Positions 11,916 through 23,584 of a DNA stretch of 64,000 nt are shown here, in pieces (the first letter of the stretch is position 1; each line of letters opens with the position of its first letter). This DNA comes from Laccaria trichodermophora (taxonomy: Eukaryota; Basidiomycota; Agaricomycetes; Agaricales; Hydnangiaceae), in NCBI GenBank assembly GCA_018417955.1, contig JACTVC010000022.1, forward strand, positions 496,001 through 560,000. Reading direction: 5' to 3'. A program made the translations under genes and the position numbers. The notes under the pieces were generated by a model. The model worked only from the letters and a program-made list of their open reading frames with translations, had not been told where the DNA came from and made no database searches.

Positions 11916-14900
11916 TCATGCATCTGGTACCCAATAATTCGGCTTCTTAACTTCACGACCACTACGAGATTTCTGACCACCTTCTGGTTCCTTACGCTTC
12001 TTTCCCCCCGCCTCAGCCACCATTGATGCTTTACTTGACTTTGGAGGCAGCTTTTGGGCGGTGGTAGCCTGTGCTGCTGCTGCCTCTGCTTTCTTACGAG
12101 CCTTTGTAAGTGCAGCCTTTTGGTAGTGGGTCATCTCAAGTGGTACGTTCTCCTTACCACCCTGGACATCCATCGTCACTTGTTCAGCACCACTGGAAGT
12201 GGGCACAGTATCGGAGCTGCCAGAAGGATGATCGGTGTTGGTGCCGCTGGAAGGGTGATCGGGGTTGGTGCCGCTGGAAGGGTGATCGGGGTTGGTGCCG
12301 CTGGAAGTCTGATCAGCGTTGGTGCCGCTGAAAGGCTGGTTGACGTTGGTAGGAGGAGTCTCCGCATCAGCGCTGCCAGGAGCATGGTTGGCATTAGCAT
12401 CGCTTGAAGAATGATCAATGTCGCCACCATCGGTTTTAGCAGCTTGGGGTTTCTTGATGGGACGTGGTTGAATTTTAGGCTGGGATTTCTTGATGGGATG
12501 TGGTCGTTTAGGCTGGGATTTCTTGATGGGACGTGGTCGACTTTTAGGCTGTGTCTGAGTAGCATCCCCCAGGGATGCCAGAGCTGTGCCAACAATGGCG
12601 CCAGCAACGACATAGTTGGCTGAGCCCACATTGGGTAGTGAAGGCGCGATATCAGGGGGTGTGGAGAGTGGCTTGGGAGTGGTGGAAAGTGGGATGGGCA
12701 TAGGTATGGCTAGAGCCGCAGAAGGTGAAGAAGTTGTACTGAAAGGGGTTGTAGTGGGGGGTTTGTTGGTTGGGGATTTGCGGCCAAACGTGAAAGGATT
12801 GATTGGGGGTCGGCCAAAAATAAGGGAGTTGGAAGCAAGGGTTGCAAATGGGTTGTCCAACTCACTGGTCTCTTGTGTAGTGGAGGTGAAATGCTGTCGT
12901 CGTGGTGGCGTCGTCTGGAACACGAAGCCAGGAGCGCATGCATTTGAAATCCCTGCAGTTGGAGCTGGCTTCCCCATATTCTCCATGTAAAGTAGAGGGT
13001 CGATAAATGGTTCAGGAGGGGTTGGTGGGGAAGCAGGAGAGCTGTGCGCATGAAGGACGGATTGGTCCATTCTTGCAAAGGCATGGGATATGGGCGATGA
13101 CGGTGCACCAGGGGCATAAGGTGACTCCTCTATCTCAGTTGATGGCTCATCAAGCTCCAACCACTCACTAGAACCAGCTGAGCTTGTCCATCCAAGAATT
13201 TCTCCCAACCCTTCACTGCGAATGGCATCTAAGTCGTTGTCGACGCCAACATTGTTGACAGCAAGGTTGTCATCATTACTGAGTGCCCCAGGTAGAACAA
13301 CTTGATTCTGAGGGAAGTGAGCAGGGGTGGGATCTGTGATTTTGAGAACTGAGGGAGCGTCCAAGGGCGCAGACGTCGATAATGGTGAGGAAGGCATGGA
13401 ATTCTCTCGGATACCGGGTCCGAATGATGACATCATTTCAGGGCACAGAGATCCAGATCTTGGCATAGCAATCAAGGTGTCAGCGAGGTCGTCGTCAAGT
13501 AGGGGAAGATCGTCGTCGAGTGAGATAGGATCATCGTCGAGGGGGACTGGATGCCCCACTCCCTGGAAACTCAGAGCCCTTGCCTTGCGAACTTCTGGTG
13601 CTATGACTAGGTGTGAGTTGGACACACCTCGAGATCAAACAATTACTTACGAAACGCATTTCGCATAAACAGTGAAAATGGCTGAGAAAAGCCTTTTCTA
13701 TAGCCACTGTATGCTTTGTGGAAGTCTCTTCCACCATCGCTCTTTGGCCCAAAGTAGTATCTGTCAGCAGACACGTAAGTAACATCATGATGGAGAAACG
13801 ATGAAGTAACGGACTCATGTTGGAATACCGTCCCTCCAGCCTTTGGAAGTGGCCCAGCGCATCCTATGAAGAAAGCCCAGCCAGTCGAAGCACACAACCA
13901 GTCGAAAAACTTGTCGAGAACATTGGGAAGTTCGTCTATTGCCCTGCAAGAGAGTTAGTTTTAAACACTAGCAAATATAGAGATTGGCGCACTTTTGATA
14001 ATCCGCCGGCGTTTTCTCCAGGTCCTCTTCACCATCACCAAGATTGACATGACGATCTTGACCAGAGCCTGGGCTTCCCACCCTCTGTTTCTCACACTCC
14101 GCGGCGACTTCAGCCTTGACCGCCTCAGTCTCAGAATTGAAAAGGGTCGCCCTTACAGTCCTGAAGAGAATGAGCTGATCCCCTGGTTGTACTGATTAGA
14201 GGGACTATTAACTGCTACAGTTTATGACTGGTGGCTACCACTTTTATGATAAAACTAAGGCAATTGCCTGCAGAGCTGTGTGTATAAGTCCACAAGTTTT
14301 ATGAAAGGCATTTCATAGATGTGTCCTGTGTTTTCTTTCTCATAAAACCTATGTTCTTTTCATAAGATATAGGCAAGGCCACAGAGTGCTTTTCATAATT
14401 AAACCTGTGCACTTTCAATAGGTATTTCATTCACTGGGTTAGGTGTATTCATTGCCTTTTTCATAATTAATGGTGTGCACTTTCATTGAATATTTCATTA
14501 GAAATTTTGGGCGCTTTCATTGCTTTTTCATAATTAATCCTGTGTGATTTCAATAAATATTTCATTCACTATGTTAGGTGTATTCATTGCCTCTATCATA
14601 TCTAATGGTGTGCACTTTCATTGAATATTTCATTAGGAATATTGGATGCTTTCATTGTACTTTTCATAATTAATGCTGTGCAATTTCAATAAATATCTCA
14701 TTCCCTAGGTCAGGTGTATTCATTGCCTCTTTCATATTTAATAGTGTGCGCTTTCATTGAATATTTCATTAGGAATATTGGATGCTTTCATTGTACTTTT
14801 CATAATTAATGCTGTGCAATTTCAATAAATATCTCATTCCCTAGGTCAGGTGTATTCATTGCCTCTTTCATATTTAATTGTGTGCGCTTTCATTGAATAT

Positions 14901-17900
14901 TTCATTAGGAATATTGAATGCTTTCATTGTACTCTTCATAATTAATGCTGTGCAATTTCAATAAATATCTCATTCCCTAGGTCAGGTGTATTCATTGCCT
15001 CTTTCATAATTAATGCTGTGCGCTTTCATTATCAATTCTGGGTGCTTTCATTGTGCATTTCAATAAATATTTCATTAGCTAGGTTATATGTATTCATTGC
15101 TTCTTTCATAATTAATGATGTGCACTTTCATAATTAATGATGTGCACTTTCATTGAATATTCCACAGCTTTCATTGGAATTTTTCATTGAGTATCTCAAT
15201 ATTTCATTCCAATTTCATATCTGCCCCCAGGGATATCATTATGATTTTTCATTATATTCCATGATAGCAATGAAATAGCTATTACAGTCCATCCAATGGG
15301 TCATTGGGAGGGTGGTCACATGACAAATTTCCAAAAATGGTAAAAAAACAAAAGTTGTAGCTCTTTACCATAGCTTCCAGAATCAGTTGGAATTATGTCC
15401 TAAAGTGCTTCCATTGTGGAGATATAAGGTAAAAGGTTTTCAAAAGCGCCGCGTTTTTTTTTGTTTTTTGCATTTTTCTTCATGAAAAGAACACTAAACA
15501 ACATGATTTCAACAGATTTAGAAAGCTAAGAGAAGGGGCTACAACTATTGTATCGTGGGAAATTTCTCCCAAAAAGGAAGGTACATGCCCTAAAAGGGTA
15601 ATTGACACTGACAGACTACAAAAGTAAGTTATAGCCTACAAAGTTTACTAATAGACTACAAAAAAGACTACAAAAGTCGGACATAGACTACAAAAATTAG
15701 TAGTGTCTGCTTTTCTCATTACAAAAGTAATAGTGTCCGCTTTTTGAGACTACAAAAATTAGTAGTGTCTGTTTTTTCAGACTACAATGGTTTGTAGTGT
15801 CCGCTTTTTTCACTACAAAAGTTAGTAGTGTCTGCTTTTTCAGACTACAATGGTTTGTAGTGTCCGCTTTTTTCACTACAAAAGTTAATAGTGTCCGCTT
15901 TTTGAGACTACAAAAGTTAGTAGTGTCTGCTTTTTCAGACTACAATGGTTTGTAGTGTCCGCTTTGTTCATTATAAAAGTTAATAGTGTCCACTTTTTGA
16001 GACTACAATGGTTTGTAGTGTCCGCTTTTTTCATTACAAAAGTTAATTGTATCTGCCTTTTCAGACTACAATGGTTTGTAGTGTGTCCGCTTTTTTCATT
16101 ACAAAAGTTAATTGTGTCCACTTTTCTGACATATAGTATGTAGTGTGGTTAACTATATATATATAGGTCATTGGGGATATGATTGAAGGATTGGGATGAG
16201 TTGACATTCTGCCACTTATGAATAGTTGCTTTTGATGTCAGGTCCATGGCTGCTTTTTATACTTGCAATCTGTCATGTCTTTTCACATGAGAAGTCACTA
16301 TCCTATCTAATCAAAGGGTGTGCTTCACATGAATCCTGGATAGACATTGAAAAGCAGACAGGACCAACCACCTATTTAACTCACTTTTGGTACCTTTAAA
16401 TCAATCTACTCAAGGCTGACCCCAGTGGTGAAGGCTTGGACAATGACAACTGGTCTTGGTATTGAAAGACATGACAAGTTGCATTGGTAGCACAGAGAAT
16501 TTATCACTCCAAAAAAATCATGTGAAGATTGACTGTGGTCAGACATAGGACAGCAGATACTGATCTGAGTGGAAGGTTAACCAACATCAAAGATAGGATA
16601 GTGGCTTAGTATGGAAAACAGCCATGGACCTGACATCAAAAGCAACTATTCATAAGTGGCAGAATGTCAACTCATCCCAATCCTTCAATCATATCCCCAA
16701 TGACCTATATATATATAGTTAACCACACTACATACTATATGTCAGAAAAGTGGACACAATTAACTTTTGTAATGAAAAAAGCGGACACACTACAAACCAT
16801 TGTAGTCTGAAAAGGCAGATACAATTAACTTTTGTAATGAAAAAAGCGGACACTACAAACCATTGTAGTCTCAAAAAGTGGACACTATTAACTTTTATAA
16901 TGAACAAAGCGGACACTACAAACCATTGTAGTCTGAAAAAGCAGACACTACTAACTTTTGTAGTCTCAAAAAGCGGACACTATTAACTTTTGTAGTGAAA
17001 AAAGCGGACACTACAAACCATTGTAGTCTGAAAAAGCAGACACTACTAACTTTTGTAGTGAAAAAAGCGGACACTACAAACCATTGTAGTCTGAAAAAAC
17101 AGACACTACTAATTTTTGTAGTCTCAAAAAGCGGACACTATTACTTTTGTAATGAGAAAAGCAGACACTACTAATTTTTGTAGTCTATGTCCGACTTTTG
17201 TAGTCTTTTTTGTAGTCTATTAGTAAACTTTGTAGGCTATAACTTACTTTTGTAGTCTGTCAGTGTCAATTACCCTTTTAGGGCATGTACCTTCCTTTTT
17301 GGGAGAAATTTCCCACGATACAATAGTTGTAGCCCCTTCTCTTAGCTTTCTAAATCTGTTGAAATCATGTTGTTTAGTGTTCTTTTCATGAAGAAAAATG
17401 CAAAAAACAAAAAAAAACGCGGCGCTTTTGAAAACCTTTTACCTTATATCTCCACAATGGAAGCACTTTAGGACATAATTCCAACTGATTCTGGAAGCTA
17501 TGGTAAAGAGCTACAACTTTTGTTTTTTTACCATTTTTGGAAATTTGTCATGTGACCACCCTCCCAATGACCCATTGGATGGACTGTAATAGCTATTTCA
17601 TTGCTATCATGGAATATAATGAAAAATCATAATGATATCCCTGGGGGCAGATATGAAATTGGAATGAAATATTGAGATACTCAATGAAAAATTCCAATGA
17701 AAGCTGTGGAATATTCAATGAAAGTGCACATCATTAATTATGAAAGAAGCAATGAATACATATAACCTAGCTAATGAAATATTTATTGAAATGCACAATG
17801 AAAGCACCCAGAATTGATAATGAAAGCGCACAGCATTAATTATGAAAGAGGCAATGAATACACCTGACCTAGGGAATGAGATATTTATTGAAATTGCACA

Positions 17901-19019
17901 GCATTAATTATGAAGAGTACAATGAAAGCATTCAATATTCCTAATGAAATATTCAATGAAAGCGCACACAATTAAATATGAAAGAGGCAATGAATACACC
18001 TGACCTAGGGAATGAGATATTTATTGAAATTGCACAGCATTAATTATGAAAAGTACAATGAAAGCATCCAATATTCCTAATGAAATATTCAATGAAAGCG
18101 CACACTATTAAATATGAAAGAGGCAATGAATACACCTGACCTAGGGAATGAGATATTTATTGAAATTGCACAGCATTAATTATGAAAAGTACAATGAAAG
18201 CATCCAATATTCCTAATGAAATATTCAATGAAAGCGCACACTATTAAATATGAAAGAGGCAATGAATACACCTGACCTAGGGAATGAGATATTTATTGAA
18301 AGTGCACAGGTTTAATTATGAAAAGCACTCTGTGGCCTTGCCTATATCTTATGAGAAGAACATAGCCTTTATGAGAAAGAAAGACACAGGACACACATAT
18401 GAAAGGCCTTTCATAAAACTTGTGGACTTATACACACAGCTCTACAGGCAAGTGCCTTAGTTTTATGATAAAGGTGGTAGCCACTTGTGAGTTTATCGCT
18501 TACCTTGAGACAGTTTTTTTCCAGATTCATTGGCCTTGGCAGCTTTGACTGCGTCTCGAACCTTCTCAGCATACAACTTTCCGTAGACTTCAGTGGCATT
18601 CAGATGCCGGGTGCGCTTACTCTTCTCCGAGTGATGCGTGAAGAAGTTCGACAGCAAATTCTGATCGGTCCCTTCAGACGAACGCTTATATGGACGACCA
18701 TTCCAATTGAACCAATTCTTAAGTTGCTAAAAGAGTGAAGCTTGTGAGTGAACCGAATTTCCATGTAAATATGACTTACAAGCTTTCGGGCCTTTATCGC
18801 GTCGCGAAGTTGGACCTCCTGGGGCAGGGTAAGGACTTCCAGCTGCTCACCATTGGTCATAGGAAAGAGAGCGTTGCGCTCAGGATATTTTTGAAACCAG
18901 CTCTCAGCAATGCGTGCATGGAAGCGACCGACTGTCGATTTTTTTCGTGCTTCGACAAATGCTGGGATATGGGATTCAAGCCAGTCCTTTTGCTCCTCAG
19001 TCACAGATGTTTTTCCCAT
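11916..19019 (-). CDS. Agaricomycete family protein of unknown function, 881 aa, with a 4.3 kb intron
   Basis: Five exons join in phase with no stop: 18780-19019 (ATG at 19019), 18504-18726, 13993-14191, 13651-13943 and 11916-13606. Three introns are 44-53 bp. Intron 2 (14192-18503) is 4312 bp because it contains a foldback element; without the element and one target copy it would be about 41 bp. The N-terminus (EEQKDWLESHIPAFVEARKK, then ARKLQLKNWFNWNGRPYK) and the middle (TPADYQKAIDELPNVLDKF, STGWAFFIGCAGP) match a large basidiomycete family of unknown function. Exon 5 is low-complexity, with repeats of SSGTNPDHP (three to five copies) and PRPIKKSQPK, and ends in a basic Lys-rich segment. 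No catalytic motif is seen. The uninterrupted frame on both sides suggests the gene may still be expressed. Confidence 0.8.
14227..18488. mobile_element. Foldback (giant palindromic) element 1, 4262 bp, non-coding, inside an intron
   Basis: The two ends are inverted copies of ACTGGTGGCTACCACTTTTA (left end exact; right end has a few changes). Left arm 14227 to about 16250 and right arm about 16620-18488 are near-perfect reverse complements; the spacer is about 370 bp. Flanks show a target-site-like repeat: CAGTTTATG (14218-14226) and GAGTTTATC (18489-18497), identical over 7 bp. Modules from each end inward are the terminal repeat, a TTTCATT-rich tandem array (about 14290-15240 and its mirror), a unique ~320 bp core (about 15290-15610), and a GACTACAAAA/GTCCGCTTTTT minisatellite (about 15600-16140). 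Open frames inside are only the repeats translated. It is AT-rich. A non-autonomous DNA transposon is likely. Long inverted ends with a 7-9 bp duplication would fit Mutator-like or KDZ/hAT-type mobilisation, but the mobilising enzyme is unknown. Confidence 0.88.
16251..16619. other. Central spacer of foldback element 1
   Basis: This stretch between the arms has no inverted counterpart. It holds no gene and no tandem repeats. It starts after the mirrored CAGGTCCATGGCTG boundary and ends before it, so it forms the loop of a predicted ~2 kb hairpin. Confidence 0.7.
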
Positions 19020-19526
19020 GGTGGATGCAAAGAATTTGGTGAAAGACGTGCGTCAGGTGCAAATTTGAGGTGGGTAATTTCGCTCCTTTGAACACGCACA
19101 CCAGGTATTTAATTTTGTATTTCCATGATTTTGGAGAATGTTGTTTGCACAATCATCACTGTGAAATTTGCAAGCGTTGTGCACAATGTCCTGATGACAG
19201 ACAGGAGTTGGTGCGGTCCGACGACTCAGCGCTTGAGTAAATGTAATTCCTCTTCCACATGCTCGTACTCCTCAATCATGCTGTAAAATCAGGTGCAGCA
19301 ATAACACATGAGTGAATTGGGAATCAACCCGACGATGCCATTTCATATTTCATGTCTGGATCAATCGGCAAAACATTCACCAATGCGTATCTTTGTTCTT
19401 TCATGCTATTTTTCTTTTTCAAATCCCGGACCGGATGAACATGCCGAGACACCACTTATTCTCAGAAATTATTCAAGTCGATCCCATCTTTCCGCCCCTC
19501 TCTCATCTCTTCACATCGTCGCCTCA
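19020..19526. promoter_or_regulatory. Divergent intergenic region
   Basis: It separates the minus-strand family gene (start 19019) from the plus-strand gene starting at 19527. It contains one copy of GCAAGCGTTGTGCA (about 19170), a motif also found at 11060 and 29857. Promoter function is inferred only from the head-to-head layout; no TATA box stands out. Confidence 0.4.
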
Positions 19527-20440
19527 ATGCCTGACACCCCTCAGCAGCCAGTGGCCCAGCGTGAGCCTTGCCCCTCGTGCTCGGCCGCTTTAAGTGCTGC
19601 AGTGTCTATGGCAAAGTTGGTTCTACGGTTTGAGGAAGGCAAGTATTTCTATTCGCTGTTAGGTATTCCCAGTTTGAGCCATCTCTTTAGCCACCAGGGG
19701 TATGGCCCGCATTCTAGTTCGCGTGCAGTGCTTATCGGACCTAGATATGATATCTCCTCCCTTCACCGAAGATGAAGCGAACAAGCTTGCAGTGCTCACA
19801 CAGAGTAAGTTTATATATTTCGTTCAATGTGTCTCATACTTATATCTTTTCCCAACAACGCAGCCCTTTCAACCTTTCCCGATGGTTCCTGGGCTCTGGC
19901 ACATATCCCTGGTGACTGGGATGAAGTATCCGCCATAGGCAATGAGGTTAATACTGGTACGTTTATTTGTCTGTGGCTTTCTAATGTACCTCAATTTTGA
20001 TATTCTTACATTTAGATTCTGTTGCGGAAGTGGCTAATACCGCTCCTGGAGGCATGTAAACAATATTTATCACTCATTTCAACAAAACTCACCCCAGATA
20101 CAGAACCAAGTGCAACGACATTTGTTGCAGATCCAGCTGTCAATGATCATCGCTGGTATGCAGTTACTGTAGGTCGGGCACCAGGTGTCTATCGTGGCGC
20201 GTGCGTAACATGACTTTTTTATTATATGTTTGGGATGGTAACATGATGATTTGTAGATACCACCTCAGTGGCAACTCCACTGGCACTCCAGGAGGCACAG
20301 TGCAACGCTTCGCTGATATGCACCGTGCTCTTGCTGCATATCAGGCTGCGGTTTTGGCTGGGAGTGTTGTGGAGGTCACCGTCAATATCAATCGGCGTGT
20401 AATCACCCCTAATGATCCGGTCACCATTGTCGACCAGTAG
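19527..20440 (+). CDS. Viroplasmin/RNase H1 N-terminal-like domain protein, ~212 aa
   Basis: The model uses six exons: 19527-19642, 19698-19804, 19864-19956, 20016-20051, 20098-20200 and 20257-20440. Only one phase works through the fourth intron, and it needs a GC donor (G|GCATGT at 20052), since the nearby GTAAAC donor shifts the frame into a stop. The start ATG at 19527 begins MPDTPQQPVAQ and soon shows a CPSC motif. The C-terminal half reads DHRWYAVTVGRAPGVYRG, then a Gly-rich turn and QRFADMHRALAAYQAA. This fits the small hybrid-binding domain found at the N-terminus of RNase H1 and in caulimovirus viroplasmin. No RNase H catalytic domain follows. The role is unknown; such stand-alone domains are numerous in Agaricomycetes. 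The domain call is moderate, and the exon model is tentative at intron 4. Confidence 0.6.
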
Positions 20441-20515
20441 CATATCACATACTTCTCTTTGATGCGCGCCCAATAAATTTTTTCCATATCAGTCTCGGAA
20501 AATCTGAAACTATTA

Positions 20516-21328
20516 TTATTTACTCTCATCCTTCTCTTCGCCATCCTCCTCCTCACCATCCTCATCGTCATTTTCATCATGGGGCCATTGGTATTTTGGC
20601 AAGAGGCCATGTGCTGTGTCGCTCAACATATTAACTCGTGCCTCAAGGGCTGCGAGACCCTCTGTGACCACCCGAAGGAGATCAACTTCAACCCTCCATA
20701 ATTCCTTTACTTGCCAATCGGATCTCGGAAGATGGCCCTCCATACTTGAAAGTGCGTACAGTAGGTCCCGTCCTATATCTGCATGGTTTAGCATCTCACC
20801 GACCCATCTCATTATTCTTTCCTCCTTGGCGGCCTTTTGGTACTCTAAATCAAGCTGGTAGTGCCAGGCCCAAGAGCCACCCCATGGCGAAGCCCAACTT
20901 TGAACTTGCTCTCGAATTTCACAGAACCTAGTGAATTCTGTTATGTCGAAAGCCTCTGCAGGAGTGGGTCTGAGGTCCTGATGGAGATTTTCCTGAAGTG
21001 CTGAAGCGTTGTCAACACGAGGCGTGTTGGGCGGAGATGATTCACGCATTTTGTTGGCTTTCCTAATTTTTGGTCAGGTTATTGAATCGATTTTGAGATA
21101 AAAACTTGTACGCTTTCTCTCTCTTTTCCCTCATACGGTTTTTAGATTTTTCCCGGAGCTCTGGATGTCTATAGAAAGGAATTTTGAATCGTCGTCCATT
21201 GTGTGAACTGAAAAAGCTTACCTTCGGTAGTAGAGTTGGTTTTTCGTTAATTTATTTGGATCAAGGTCAATGGAAATAGTTTTGTTGTTTTCGCTTTTAC
21301 TTTCGCATGAGGTTCGTGTGCGGCCCAT
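20516..21328 (-). CDS. Small basidiomycete protein with basic N-terminus and acidic C-terminus, ~236 aa
   Basis: Three exons are 21222-21328 (ATG at 21328), 21112-21168 (or to 21106) and 20516-21062. Introns are about 50 bp; the second donor is weak and ambiguous (GTACAA or GTTTTT), but both keep the phase. The N-terminus has a basic run of the YYRRHPELREKSKNRMREKR type, seen at the start of many short basidiomycete proteins. The middle is Trp-rich (WASPWGGSWAWHYQLD), and the C-terminus is strongly acidic (DENDDEDGEEEDGEE). I recognise no enzyme motif. It converges tail-to-tail with the gene ending at 20440, leaving only 75 bp between stops. Confidence 0.65.
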
Positions 21329-21879
21329 GAAGAGTAAGTAATTTAGTGGCCAAGTGGATAGTTGATGATGGATGCGCAAATGAGACTTGAACAAATAAGT
21401 CACAAAATATGAGCGCAATCTCGTGGTAGCCTTTCAACTTACAATACATTAGTTTAAAAGCTTACAGATGTGCAATTAATCTGCTGAAAGATGCTCATGA
21501 TTTCTAAATGACTTGAGAGCAAGTGGACAAGTATTAATGAGATGTTCACGATGCATCGAGAAATGTTCACGCCAGGTTTACGACCCTCAAAATGTTCACG
21601 TCGTTTGGTTTACACGTATTTACGACGGTTGGTCTAGACTTGTTGGCTTGTTTGTCCATTCATTATCTGCTCCCTGCACAGTAACGCGACGAATGTATAG
21701 CATTCTACGCAAACCACAACACGAATTACGGTGCGTATTTCTTTGACATTCGTTAGCGTATGGGGTTGAGGAAACTATCTCTATTAGGCATTTACCTCGA
21801 AGCCCAAGACGAATTGAGGGGACGTGGGAGGAGAGTGGGCGGCGATGGCGTCCGTGGGCTGCCAATGGGCGTCTGGGGA
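21329..21879. other. Intergenic, with short ATGTTCACG repeats
   Basis: No gene is supported. Around 21541-21600 the 9-mer ATGTTCACG (or near copies) occurs three times at spacings of about 25 and 36 bp. Their meaning is not known. Confidence 0.4.
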
Positions 21880-22440
21880 CCTGGTGAGTGAATCCCCCCC
21901 CGCTTTATGTCAGTGTAACTCCACCCGCTTCGTTGGACGCCAGCGCTGGCTCGTCTCCACCCTCTCAGCTTTGTTTAACCAACACCATCGCCGTGGGGCG
22001 TCGTTTTCACACTAAACGACGTTCTAAACCCCTCCTGCTTCGTTTCCTGCGGGCGCTGGCTGGTCTCTACCCCTTTTTGCTTTGTTTAACCCACCCCATT
22101 GCCGTGGGACGTCGTTTTCACGCCAAACGACGTTCCAAACCACACCTGCTTCGTTTGCCGCGGCCGTTGGCTCGTCTCCACCCCCTCAGCTTCGTTTAAC
22201 ACACCCCATCGCCGTGGCACGTCGTTCTCACGCCAAACGACGTTCCAAATCCCTCCTGCTTTGTTTCCCGCAGGCGCTGGCTCGTCTCCACCCCCTCAGC
22301 TTCGTTTAACACACCCCATCGCCGTGGCATGTCGTTTTCATGCCAAACGACTGTCCACACACACCCCTCCTTCGTCTCCCGCCGCCGTTGGGTGGTTTCC
22401 ACTCCATTTGCTTTGTTGACACCACCCTGCGTCCCCAAAT
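21880..22440 (+). repeat. ~100-115 bp tandem repeats upstream of the TET/JBP gene
   Basis: About four to five diverged units run in tandem. Each contains 'GCTGGCTCGTCTCCACCC', 'TTTGTTTAACCCACCCCAT', 'CGCCGTGG.ACGTCGTTTTC' and 'CGCCAAACGACGTTCCAAA'. The unit is GC-rich and CpG-rich, unlike the AT-rich foldback elements. The repeats lie 1.1-1.7 kb upstream of the dioxygenase start. From 22441 to 23280 no gene is supported. Confidence 0.7.
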
Positions 22441-23294
22441 GACGAATTCATCGTCGTTTGGGCCATCGTGTATGTTTTTTCTGTTTCTTTTCTCACTACA
22501 AACTGACTAACTTCTCATTTTCGTTCTAGGTCCTTTCCTTTGATAACGACGTGGCGCGGCCCCCATGTACAGCCCCTCCAGCGCCGTTCCTTTCCCCTAT
22601 GCTGGCCACACGACTCCCACATCACATAGCGCCATCATCTCACTCGTGATTGATGCTATGGCGATCGCGAGTGCACATGTAAGCCAGCACACACACCCTG
22701 TTCCCTCGTCTGACGATAATTCCAGGTGCCACATCGCTCTTAGCGACGTGGCAACCAAACAACGAACGACCACGTTTGTTGTTATACCACATCACAGCGA
22801 CGATTCACGTGATGACGGACGATACGACGTAGCTAGTTTCCTACAATCTGTATCCAAGATTGTCCAAATGAATAGCCGAGTGTCAATTGGAATTTGGGTA
22901 AAGTTGAAGGCATCCACCGGGCCGGTATGGATGTGATACACGAGGTCAGCGTTCCTTTTTGAGCCACGGCAAAACTTAGCAACAACTTTTATCATGCTCG
23001 TCCGTCAGCTCCAACCATGGCCACATAAGCTGGAGAATATGATAAATAATTCTCCCCTTTCTTCCTTCCCCTTGAATCGCTCACCCAGCTTTATTCAGAG
23101 TAAGTTTCTTCACAACTTTCTACAACTTCCATCTGTGCAGGCGAGCGTCACCCACACGCACACTGGCAGACTCCTCCTTCATGTTTTCGTCTTTCTGACC
23201 TTTTCTCTGCAGGCTGGACGTGCGGTTTGTCAAGTCTTACAGGCGGATAGGTGCGAAACGCGAGAAACAATCCGGTGAGCTTCATATACAATCT

Positions 23295-23510
23295 TGCCCC
23301 TCCCTGGTCCCATGCAGCGGAGTGCTACCCACGCGCACCCTGGTGGCTTCCACTGCGTTTTCGATTGGCCCCCCTGCTCGTCATTGCATGCAGCGGAGCG
23401 TTACCCATACGCACCCTGGTGGACCTCCAACCCCACGTCTCACTCGGCCACTCCGTCATGTCATGCAGCGGAGCGTTACCCATACGCACCCTGGTGCACC
23501 ACTATCCCCT
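23295..23510 (+). repeat. ~75 bp tandem repeats just upstream of the TET/JBP gene
   Basis: Three units share 'CATGCAGCGGAGCG', 'TTACCCATACGCACCCTGG' and a spacer. The last unit ends about 80 bp before the dioxygenase ATG, so the array lies in the probable promoter or 5' leader. Confidence 0.7.
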
Positions 23511-23584
23511 CTCACCCTTTCATTGTCTTCACGTATATTGGGATCTCGTTAGGCTGACCCTTCTATTGCCAGTTCCCTCCCAGG

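Noticed and set aside
15885..16121. Open frames within the foldback elements (also 16750-16986, 30961-31143, 32171-32386, 32563-32871 and their mirrors)
   Set aside because: They are translations of minisatellite or mirrored core DNA, occur as identical twins on both arms, and match no protein family.
14227..18488. LTR retrotransposon
   Set aside because: Terminal copies are inverted, not direct; there is no primer-binding site, gag or pol frame.
19308..19775. A longer start for the viroplasmin-like gene at 19308
   Set aside because: The upstream part is not protein-like, and only the ATG at 19527 combines with an in-phase splice model reaching the conserved domain.
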